Assembly (NCBI GenBank): GCA_025618425.1
Contig: CM046850.1
Span: 9,722,749 to 9,786,748 of the forward strand
Reading direction: 5' to 3'
From: Heliocidaris tuberculata
Lineage: Eukaryota > Echinodermata > Echinoidea > Camarodonta > Echinometridae
DNA length: 64,000 nt
Made by a program: the position numbers and the translations under genes. Below, one piece after another: positions 10,056-22,000 of this stretch (position 1 is the stretch's first letter; each line of letters opens with the position of its first letter). The notes beneath the pieces are model-generated. The model saw only the letters and a program-made list of their open reading frames with translations. It searched no databases and was not told where the DNA came from.

Positions 10056-13000
10056 ATGCCAAGATACAGATGGCACAAGCCAAGGTCCTGGTATTCACAA
10101 GAACCCTGGGACTCGCATCATCAAAAGAAGAAGAAGAAACAGAAGAAGAGAAGCTATGGCAACCGTTACTCTCTGACGGAGGCCCTCTCGCTGGCGCTGG
10201 ATCATTTGAGTCAGTCTCCATGGGATGATGGGATAGATGATAATGATCTTCTAGGATTGGATGTTCCCATAGCAACCACCCAGGCTGGAAACAATGATGT
10301 CTTCCTTGGCATGATTCCTGGACATATTGTTGGTCTCCAGTATTATTCTGGAACGGTTAGTGTACCTCCACCATAGGACCAAGCCTATGTGGGACTGCGT
10401 TGCAATTTCACCACTGCACTAGGGTTACTTTAGGGTAAAACAGACACCAAAATCGCTCTAAGCAAGATTTAATTTACTGGTATTTAAATTTGCTAGATTA
10501 CCTGATTCAGGGACTCTTCAACTCTTACTATGCTACACATTTGGGGGTTGAAAGTGAAATTTTAAATACTGGTAATTATTTTCATCTCCTCATGTATGAT
10601 CTAGACTAGACCAACCCCTGCTAATACACATAAAATCTATTGAAGCCTATTCAACAGGTAAAACTACCATGTATGTTGGAGTACTGAGATAAGCTTGCAC
10701 ATGTATAAGTGAGCGTACCTAGATCTACTACTAAGGGGATGCTCACATTTTTTCTATTGCCTTTTTAGGCGAAAAATTTAAAAGGGGGCACATTTTAGGT
10801 GTTGTCTACTTAATGTATGCCACTTTGGTTTTATCAGCACCCCTCCATCCACAGTGCGATGGTAAAAGGGCCTGGCTAGAGTGGCCTTAAGCCTTGTTAT
10901 TTTGTAGAGAGTGGCACTGTGGCTATCAAAAAGAAAATGCTTTGTAGCTGCTGGGTAATAGGAAGCCTGATGTTATTCTCATATCATGCAATTCAATGCA
11001 GTTCCAGTAGATTTTTTTAGTATCCGTAAATAATAAATGGAATTTTTTATTCAGTGCCTAAAATAGATACAAAAAATATAGATGTAATCTGACTGAATTT
11101 ACTTGTTCTTTTTTTCTCAGGTCAATAATCATGAGATGGTATCGCTTGTCCGAGAGCCTCAAAACAGATATGATAAGAATGCTGTTAAGGTAGAGAATGT
11201 GTGGGGTGAGCAAGTAGGACATATCAAGAGAGAGTTGGCTGAAGTATTATCATACATCGTTGACAACAACTATGCAAGGATTGAAGGGTGAGAACATAGA
11301 CAGCAAATTATATTGTTGAGGGAATGATTCTTCATCTGAAAGAATATGAATTTCATTTGAAATTCAGTTTAAATGGGATTTAATTCTACAATAGTAATTT
11401 GAGCAACATAATTTACATGTACATTGTGGGGCTTATATGTTGCAGATGCCCATAAACTTCACACAGGGCAATGCAGGTTAGTAGTCTATACAAATGTTGT
11501 ATTACTGTAAAATAAGAAATTCTGCATGCATGAAACTTTCAAGAATTTTGTGAGGGATAGAAATTGGGAAAGTTTTAAGCTGCGGAGTGATTGAATTAAA
11601 AACATTAAATTTTTATACTTTGCCAGTTTTTGGCTATGAAATTGGCTATCCTTAACACTTTGTCAAAGTTCTAGGTCTCGAAAGAATGTAATTTTGTAGT
11701 ATTTCAATGTGAATGCATTGTAGGGTTCATGCTAATTTTGGAATAGAAGGAACAGTTTCTTTAATAATTTTACATTTGGAATTTCAAATGATAATATTAA
11801 TAGATATTTAAGAAGTTATAGACTGAAAGAATAAAACAGAAAATATATCTTGTGAGTTGTGATTACTCTTCAACAAGAGGTATAATTGCTCTTTTAACCA
11901 CTTGAACATGATTGAATTTTTATTTAATGCATTGCCAATTGGGTTGAAGCAGAATATACAAGGATTAAAAGAATAAAAGAAATAAATTTCTTTCAACTTT
12001 TACCAACTTTGTTCATTACTTGAATTCTTCATTGGGTTGGAAAAAAGTAGGAAAAAAATGTCCAGTTCAGAATTGCTGTCTTACATTAAAAATGTGTAAT
12101 TTTCAGTGTTGTACCAAGTGGCAATAGGAACGTGTACCGCATGCCTGTGGATATTTCCCTGTATGGACCTCTATGCAACAAGACAGTTGTCCTACAGAAG
12201 CTCAGAAGCAGAGGATTCTATCCAAGCATGGATGAGAAGAGAGCAGGCTTTACTGGTGCCCCCTCACAGTCCAAGAGCAAGAAGTCTTCTACCTACAATC
12301 CTAGAAGCGCTCTCGGAAAGTCAGTGACACTGTCAGAGGCAGAGGTAAGAGTTTGTTCTTGCTGGAAGGAAGGTTATTATCTCATGAGTAGGCTGCAGAA
12401 TACCCCCATTGTTCAGGTTAGGGTTTAGTTTAGGGTTATTTTAGGGTTGGTTTATTGTTAGTGTTAGGTTAGCGGTGGGTCACTCTGCAGTTGAATTAAA
12501 ATCAAACCTTGATGACCCTAGGCATAGAAATGTTTCTCTGTTCATTGAATCTAGGTTTTGAAGTGAAGTGGATACACTTAATTCACTTGAAGAACAATGA
12601 TAAAGAGTTGACACTACATTTGTTCACTCATGTAAATATCTACACTTGCAGCCAGAAAGTATTAATTGATATAGGCTAGTTTGGATTGAAAAAGCCAGAG
12701 CTTTTGTCTTTAAAACTGTGATAGGGCTTGGAATTCATCTTCCATTTTACATGACATTTAACTCATTATATAATGTTTCTGTATGAAAGAAAGGTACATT
12801 AGCTTGGATACTCATTCATGACACAATTCAGTTAATAGTTAACAGTTACTAGCATTAGATGCATGGTTTAATATCTTCATGATACATATCATAGTGCAAA
12901 CTGTCCATACAATATTCAGTATTGTGAAGTTCATTTTGAAAATTTATCTTCTTACATTGTTGATCTTTGTGTAGATGAAGAATGAAGTTGATACCCTCTT

Positions 13001-16000
13001 TGACAATCTCAAATCTCTGGACAAAACTACTGAGCAAGAACCAAACAAGGTAAGCTAAAATGAAAATGATCTTAATATTTTTTTTCCTTCTCATAAAGAT
13101 CAGTTAACAAGCTAAGATGAGGTGTAGTTTGACAAAATATAGCAGAGTGAACATGAAGGACTTGAATTTTGCAAGTTCTTTTTTAAGATAAAGGAAGAGG
13201 AATTGTAGGTTTAGTTTTTCAGGGTTACACCATGTAATCTTTCAAGGAATAAGAGCCCTGAAAAGGGCTGGTGAGCTCCGCTAAGAGCTCTGTGGTTCTC
13301 GACGTTTCGATCAGTATGCTCTGATCGTCATCAGGAGAATGATGACGATCAGAGAATACTGATCGAAACGTCGAGAACCACAGGGAACCACGAGAACCAC
13401 AGAGCTCGTAGCGGAGCTCACCAGCCCTTTTCAGGGCTCTTATTCCTTGAAAGATTACATGGTGTAACCCTGAAAAACTAAACCTACAATTCAGTCCACC
13501 ATGAAAAGTATCGCTGATACTTCACTAAAGGAAGAGGAAGTAGCATTTTTCATGTTTTTTATACTTTGTTTCAAACCAATTGCATGTGTCTTCAACATTG
13601 TTTGTATTTGAGTGGAAAGATGTAATGAAATATTAATTTGCTTGAAGTTTTGATGTAATCAATTGAGAGATATCTTGTCTTGTTCATTCCTTCTGATCTG
13701 GTCTAAGCAATGAATAATTCTGATTAAAACATGATTTCAAGCTGTGCCAGGGTTAAATACATATTTTTCAGAAATGCCATTAAAGTATTAAAGTCCCCAA
13801 AAGGCGACCAATTACCTAAAAAAAGTTCAACATGAAGCTAGTTTGTGTAAAATCTTCCCCCAAAGACTTTACCTGGCATTCTTAACTGTTAAAGTAGATA
13901 TTCATTGATTTTTAAAACTGACTTAAGTTTCATTATTGCGTAGGTGAAGCTTAGACCGGACAAGTTTGTCAAAATTCGACGCTTGCAAACATTCGAAGTA
14001 ATGATTATTATCAATTACAAATTGCTAAAATACAGCCCCGACATAGCACCTGAACAGCTCTCCGAAAGCCGCTGAAATGTGTGACGTCAAAGACAGGACG
14101 TTAATTGCACAAGCAGACGATGTCCCATAACATCTCACATATTTTCAGTGCCTGTTTTGTCATCTTCTCTTCAGTTATTTCACTTCACTAGCATTAGTCT
14201 ATTATGTTTAATACATATATTGCCTCACTCTAAACCCCGTGCATGGGTTTATTTGGATGGAAAATGAAGCGTTACAAGAATAAAGGAATCAGTTGCTTGT
14301 AAACAAAATAGACGCCATTGCATTCACAGCTGCATACACCGCTGGACGTTCGGCGTTGAATGAGGGATGAATACCGTCCTTGCAATTATTCAGCGGGCTT
14401 TTCAATTTGAAAGTGTGGTTTCTTTGATTGTTCATTAACCCTCATCCTATATATTTACAAACAAAAGATTTCATTAATCAGAATCTGTTTCATTCCCATT
14501 TTAGAATGGTGTGAAATATGGGCACGTTTGAATACACTAAATTCTTTATAATTTGAGAAATAACTGCACTGCACTTATGTTCATTCTTTATGGGACGTCG
14601 TCTGCTTGGACAGGATTGTTCCCTTTATTGACGTCATTGAAACATTGTTATTTTTTTGGCGAAGCGCTTGTATATCACAGATGCTAGGAGGTAGTTTTAT
14701 TTGTATTATTGTTTAATTACCTGATATGTAGTTGACTTTAAACTGATACGATTGCTATCTGTTAACTTGCCAGTTTCTAGTGATACATTATTTATCATAT
14801 TTGTGATTTTCTTTGAATGTGTACTTTAAGGAGTATGAAGAAAATAAAGAATAACATAAAAATCCTGTGCTCTGAACTCAAGTCGGATTTTGGTTCCATC
14901 CCCCTTTTTTGGTTCCCTTTGGGTAAATTGAGTTACATGTACATGTATGCTCAAAGATGTTTCAGTACATTGTTCTTTCTTATTGCATCAGTACATTGTG
15001 AGTGTAATGTACCCACATCAGAAGCAAGCCCTTCATTGGATGCTAGCCAGAGAGAGTAATGACAAGCTACCTACATTCTGGGAAAAAACACCAAGTGGCC
15101 TGTACCACAACTCTCTGACCAACTTCACAAGTGCTAAGCGTCCTGACAGTGTATGTGGTGGGATACTAGCCGATGAGATGGGATTAGGAAAGACACTGTC
15201 CGTCATAGCTCTCATCTTACATGAGTTTGTCATGCCAGAGTTTGTTGACATTCCTCCAGTATTACCCAGCTTACCAGAAGAAGAAGTGGTTTATGATGAG
15301 CCTTCCACATCAACCAGTCAGGTTGTAACTCAGGTCAGATATTACATTTTCAATCTCAATCTTATGAGTCTTCTATAAAGTGTACATATAGGCAAACAAT
15401 TATTTGTACACTTTCAAAATATTGCTTTGAATGTTTAATGAAACTATCAAAAAATTTTTCTTTTTTTACGAGGACTCTGTTCAGATTCCCCCCCCCCCCC
15501 CTAAAGAGCCCCCCTTAATTATTTTGCAGGGGCTATTTTGGAGCTCGGGGGGGGGGGGGGTTTTTTTAAGGTTGTATTTTTGTAACACGATTTTTACCTA
15601 CTTAAATTTCAAGCAAAGGCAAACGTAATGTACATGTTAGAAGACTATTCAGAGGCAGGACGTTGATTAACGCTAGACTCTCCCCCAGAGTCTCTGGTTC
15701 TTACCACGAAACGATCCTTGTCTAACCAAAACAAAACAAAACCATACAATACGATAACCAGCTGGAACTGCTTACGGTGTTTATTCACAAAAAAACACGA
15801 GGGGCTATATTATGAGACAGCGTGAAAACCCCAGGCACCGGCCAGCTCACTTCCAGTAATATTCAGGCCTGTGAAATCTTCGCTTTTTAGCGGAAATCTG
15901 CTTTTTTTTTTTATTATTCTGCCCGATTCAATTTCCGCTTTTTTCCTGTGTGCTATTTCCGCTATTTTATCGGCTGTTCATCGCGGGCATTGCGCGCGGC

Positions 16001-19000
16001 GCATTCGGTCGAATGAAGGCAAGCCAGGACTTGCATTCAACTTTGTACATGAAGTCAATGCATCGGCAGGTACGGGGGTTTTGGATTTTCATTTGTCTTT
16101 GCCGAAACCATCATACCCGTAGTTTGCGATTAGCAAAAAACTCACCACAAAACCGCTGATTTCTTGATTTTTAACGCTTTTTCGGCGAACCTGTTTCTTA
16201 GCATTGGACTTAAGCCCCGCGTGCTTTGGGAATATGGCGCCGATTCCGCATTTTGACAGTGGAATTAGGCTTTTTAGACGGATTTTTGGAGGTGACTATG
16301 GGACTTTCTTGTGGTGAGTGACAATGTCTGTGTGTACAATGAGGTGATTTGTGTGTGTTGTGGCAATAGAATTTGCTGGCTTGTGGTCATATTGTATGAT
16401 AATAGGTAGAATCATTCCGGCGGAAACTTTCAACTTTTTTCCGCTCTTTTTGTGAAACCCCATTCACAGGCCTGGGCCCTCTTGCATAAAAAGTTGCGTT
16501 TAATCGCAACTCAAAAAATTAAACGCAAGTCCCAAATACTCGATCCTGATTGGTTGAAAATCAAGTTGCGTTTAATTTTTTGAGTTGCGTTTAATCGTAA
16601 CTTTTTATGCAAGAGGGCCCTGAATATTAAAAATTACGTCATTTGGTCATTTTTGTTGTTAATTTAGTTTTTACGGCGCTTCATTCAATTTTGAATATTT
16701 ACGCTGATGCGGCGAAAGACTTAAATCAGCACAGTAAGAATTTCATGATGCATATATTTCATGATAAGGCACAAGCACGATCGAGCGACCTAACACTACG
16801 AAACGAGATAGCACCTTGATTGAAGGATAAATGACACATGTTTCTGACTATGGTTTCTGAACGTGGGGCACGCAGACAGAGCTGTGACTTCTGTTGGGCC
16901 CCGTTGCAAAAAACTTTTCATTAATGGTAATGTAACTCTGCCATCAATGGTAACTACCATAGTAACATTGCTCAACAGCCAACCAAATTAAAGGTTTAAA
17001 TGGAAGTTACCATTGATGGCAAAGTTACCATCAATGGTAAGTTTTATGCAACGGAGCCCAGTTCTGTGTATTGTGCATGTATGCCAAGTTCGTTGTGCAT
17101 AATGTGCACGAAACTAACGTTAGGTATGTACTCCGTATTTCCATCGGGGTAGCTTAGGCCGTAAACCACCGTGAGAATTGCTTGTAGATCTAGTACACAT
17201 AAGATAACGACTACCGATTCGCTGCAATCACGAAACTTTTGAAATGTTGATTGAAGTTTCTAGTTTCGGAGTTTGTAGTTGAAACGGAGATTTCACTTAG
17301 ACACAGCAATTAATTAATTTATTGATTCTTAGGGAATATCATTTCATGGCGGGGGCGATTTTGTAATATATATGGGTTTTTTTTTCGCCCTCATCTTGAT
17401 TTTTACGGTGGTGATTTCAGAGGTTTAGGGGGTGAATCGCCTGTTGCCCCCGTGTATTTTTGTTTCGTTGCTGTCATTCATGAGAAAATGATTCTATTTA
17501 ATGATTGAAATAGATTGGTTACATGTTCTTTTTAAAGAAATATGATTTACTTGGTAACATGTCTAGATTTATTCACGTATTCACAAATTTTATGGTCACA
17601 ATTTTTTGTTGTACAACTTGTCATAAGGTGATTCTCAAAGACCTATGGAGTATTTGAATGCCTAGAAGGATATTTGCTTTTATTACTGCCCCCAACACCT
17701 ATTCCTGCAAAGTTATTTTTTTGTGTTAGACTTTCACTTTACTTTTTTTATGCCTCCGCCCACCGAAGGTGGTGCCAGAGGCATTATGTTTTCGGGTTGT
17801 CCATCCGTCTGTTAATCCCGTGATATCTAAAGAACTATTTGAAGTATGAACTTCAAACTTGGTGCTAGTATGTATCACCATGGGAAGACGATCCAATTAG
17901 ATTTGGGGGTATGTAGGTCAAAAGTCACATATCAATTTCTGACATTTCAGGTGTTAACGCGACATCTCTAGAACCATTTGAGGAATGGACTTAAAACTTG
18001 GTACTGGTATGTATCTCCATCCAATCTGATTGGATTTTGGGATATGTAGGTCAAAGTTCAAAGCTCATAGAGGTTAATTCTGAAATTGCCGGTTTTAGCC
18101 TCAGTGCGACATCTCAAGAACCATTTTAGGTATGAATTTCAAACTGGGTGCTAGTATGTATCACTGTAGGAAGAAAATCTGATCAGATTTTGGGATACGT
18201 AACTCAAAGGTTGAAGGTCACAGAGATCATTTACCATTAAATTTCAGGTTTTTAGCCTTATTGCAATATCTCTTGAACAATTTGAGCCATTAATTTCAAA
18301 CTTGGTACTAGTATGCAATATGCATCACCATATTGAAATGAACTAAGTAGATTTTTGTTTACGTAGGTCAAAGGTCATAGAGGTCATTATGAATGAAATT
18401 AAATATTTGTTAGTTTTGTTATCACCATATCTCAACTATTTTGTATATGTATAAGATACTGCAGGGGTGTTGCTAATTTTTCTTGAAGGAGGTAACTTCT
18501 ATTTTATAGGAGGTACCATCATTGCGAGGGAGCGAAGCGACCGAGGGGGGGAGGGTGTGGGAGGGGGGTATCCCCCCTCCCACGGTAGGGAGCTTTTGCA
18601 TTTTTAAACTTGAAATCATGCAATCTGGTGCATACCTATGAACAAAATTTGAATTAATCTTTTCTTCTACCTTTCCATACATGTATGTATATTAAACATA
18701 TATATTCATGAACAATCACAACTGCAGACAGCAGAAATGAAAAATACATTACTCTAGACTCCTTCTCTGAGCTTTTTTTTTATATTGTGCCCCCCCCCCA
18801 AAAAAAAAAAAAACAACTCTTGTATCTAATCATAATGTTAAGATTTTTCATGGTTTGACATGAAGAGCTAGGGTCTACTTTTATCCTTGCATGATGATTT
18901 TTGTATGAAATGGTCATAGTTTTGAGGACCTACATGTACTGCCATATGCATCTCAGTCATGTTACATGTATTATGAAATTCACACTTTTCACAGTACACC

Positions 19001-22000
19001 ACTCTGTCTCTCACACCACCCTCCACTGTTCTGTCATTCACTTTCAAATGATTACAACAATAAGACTAGATTATTATTTTCATCAATTTGTATGGTTACT
19101 TACTTATTAATTTTTATTAAAAGGATACCTCTTTTTCTTTGGGGGTACATTTATCTTTTTAGATCATGATGTCTAATATTAGATTAGGCCCAAGTCATTT
19201 GGGGGGGGGGGGATTTTAACCATTTTACAGACAAAAGGCAAATACACAATCCTGATCATTGGTGAAAATAAAGTTTAATTCTTTGAGATGCGTTTAATCA
19301 TTTTTTTTTTATGCAAGAGGGCCCTGGTCTGGCTAGTTTCAAGCAGTTTTCTTGACACAAGGTGAAAAAACTCAAAATTCAAATTTGCCCAGCCCTGCAA
19401 AAATTCTGGCATTGTGGAAATTTAAATCCCAAATTATTTATTTATTTTTTAAATATAATCACAAATTATTTATTTATTTTTTTTAAAAATATAATCACAA
19501 ATTATTTATTTATTTATTTAAAAAAAAAATATAATCAGTATTTACAATGTTGCAGTGACCACTGATACTGTCAATAATTACTGGTGGCTCGTGTGTGAAA
19601 GATGAATTATTTTATTGTTACTGCGATGGCCGGCACTACTGCAGCTGCACACTCCATGTGTGTGCATAACTTTGGGCAGGTTTCTACTTGAATGATAATT
19701 TGTACTACCAGTACTTCCGTTCATTTTATGAACACACTGACCACTAAATAATAAAAGAAATGTTATTCAGACAGCTATGGTCTTTCTTGTCTTTTATTAT
19801 CGTCTAAAATTATTTTTCCCTTTCGAATTTCAGCTAACTGCGACAGTCATGTGTACATGTACATTTTAGTACGAAGCCGTGTGCGACTGTCATAGACATA
19901 GGCACGGCAGTGCCCCTGGACGAAAGATAAGAGCGAAGAGACCATCTTTATTCGGGGAAATTGACTCGGAAGTTCGGAACAGACACGAGAGAGACCATAA
20001 AACTGGTTTATTCATTGATCTTACCCATCCAACATGCACTGCATTGACTTGCTCCGAATATAAAATAAAATTTAAAAAAAATTGACCAGTGACAGTGACA
20101 GTGTCGCATGTACACACCGTACCACCACTACCAGCTCAGCTGTAGCTCTCCGGCGGCCGCGCGGATGCATACGCATGCGATTGCATAACCGGCGCCGCTG
20201 CACTGTACTGCCACGGCCGCTCTGGAGTAAATATAGTCCTCGAAAACTGAAGTCAGCCAATACAAAACTCTCGATTGCCGATTTGAAGATTTGCGCATCC
20301 CGGAAATAAAACATTTACGCTTCATTGGACGTGTGTGTGTGTATGTGTATGGGTTTCCGTGATGCGCGCATGAATTTTCAAATCGGCAATAGCGAGTTTG
20401 GTCACGGCTAGCATTCAGTTTTTTGAGTGTGCATGAGAGCGATAGCCCCGTACCGTACACACTCATTTTCGTCGGAAATCGCGTTCGTCGACGACTATCA
20501 AGATAGATCGATGGGCTGTGCATGTGTGGCAGAAGTTATGAACGAAATCGAGGGAATTTCCGATCATCATAAGCTCTCCATGTTTTTTGGGGAGGGCTAG
20601 TATTTGCTCAAGCAAAATGCCTATAAATGGGCTTGCATTAATACATTTTTTTAATCAGTATATAGGAATTACAGCCGGTAAGAAATGAGTGTAAAGGCGG
20701 CAAGTTTTACCGGTTACCGGCTTTTAGCGACATCCCTGACTGAGAGATAAAGTGATCAGAGTTTTGGTTTGCTAGGTCAAAGGTCAAAGAGGTCAATTAA
20801 TATGTAATTGTAAGCTTCTTTCTTATTCTGGTTATCACAATATTTCAAGAACAGTTTAAAGTCATGAACTTAACTGAATTTAGCCAGAGGCATATACATG
20901 TAGGAGATGAAGTCACATTCATCTTGTTTACATTTCCTTTTCTCTCCACTTTTTGTAGCAGAAAGTCGAAGATGAAGTGGTAATGATCAAGGATTCTCAA
21001 GAGTTGCCCATAGTTTCTGAGGAGGTGATTGTCATAGAGGATGATGTTCAATGCTCCACTAGTAATGCCACAGTAGTGATAAAGGATGATTCACCTCCCA
21101 TCCCATGTTCCTCAAACACTGCTTCATTGACAGCTACTGTTAGGCCCAAGAGGTAACTTGTCTAATCTCAGTCTAGATATTTTTTCTACTTTTGCCCTTC
21201 CCTTTCTTACAAACTCACTTGTTGTTACTATTTGTTTATCTTACTTCACCCCCCCCCCCACACGCCTCTATCTCCCCCTATCTCTCCCCCCTCTCTCTTT
21301 CCATCTCTCTCTTTCTCTTTCTCTCTCCTCTCCTCTCTCTTTCTCCCTCTCTCTTGCTCCCTCTCTCTCTCCCTTTCTCTCTCCCTCTCCCCTGTGACTC
21401 TTGTATTTTCTCTCCTCCTCCCCCCCCCCCCCCCCCCCCCCCAATCTCCACAGTTGTATCACAGAGAGTTGCCTGATAATGTATGTAAACATAATCTTGT
21501 CCAAAGGATATGTTGGCAGATTGTAACACATGTGATTGAATTGATTGAAAGCAGTCTTATACTTGATCATATTTTGATGATATATTTCAACAGTCAAGCA
21601 TATTTGTTAATTTCTACACTCTAGCATATTTTTTTGATAATTCCACACCCAAGTGTATATTAAAAATAGTTTTCATACTCAAGGATATATATATCTCTGA
21701 TAATTTCCACACTCAAGCATATTTTGAAAATATTTTCCACATTACTTGCATTCAATATTTTGTTTGCAGGGCAAGCGCCGCCAATATAAAGTTTGTATTC
21801 AGTGATGAGTCAGATGAGAGTCCATCCCCTGTAAAGAAAGGTAAAACAAGAATCCCCAACATATGCTCTGGACTTTATGTTGTCAAAGATAGGGATAGGG
21901 TTAGGGTTGCAGTTAAGAATTTGGTTAGTATAAGATACTGACTGTGGACCAATTGTCCTGGGGCATGTATTAAGACCCAAGAATCATTTCAACCATACCT

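Larger units (their letters stand above)
15334..20958. other. HLTF intron 5, 5.6 kb, filled with nested repeats
   Basis: The intron begins with a C-run/G-run region (15489-15560). It then holds a hAT-like element, two short palindromic MITEs and a tandem family of about 150-bp units, into which a 2.3 kb element has inserted (all listed separately). Small ORFs here match nothing and are not exons. Confidence 0.7.

Noticed and set aside
20128..20523. 131-residue minus-strand ORF
   Set aside because: It runs across an inverted repeat inside a hAT-like element, with no recognisable domain and alternative ORFs on both strands.
21158..21624. Ser/Leu/Pro-rich and Glu/Arg-rich ORFs
   Set aside because: They are translations of a (CT)n and poly-C microsatellite, not genes.
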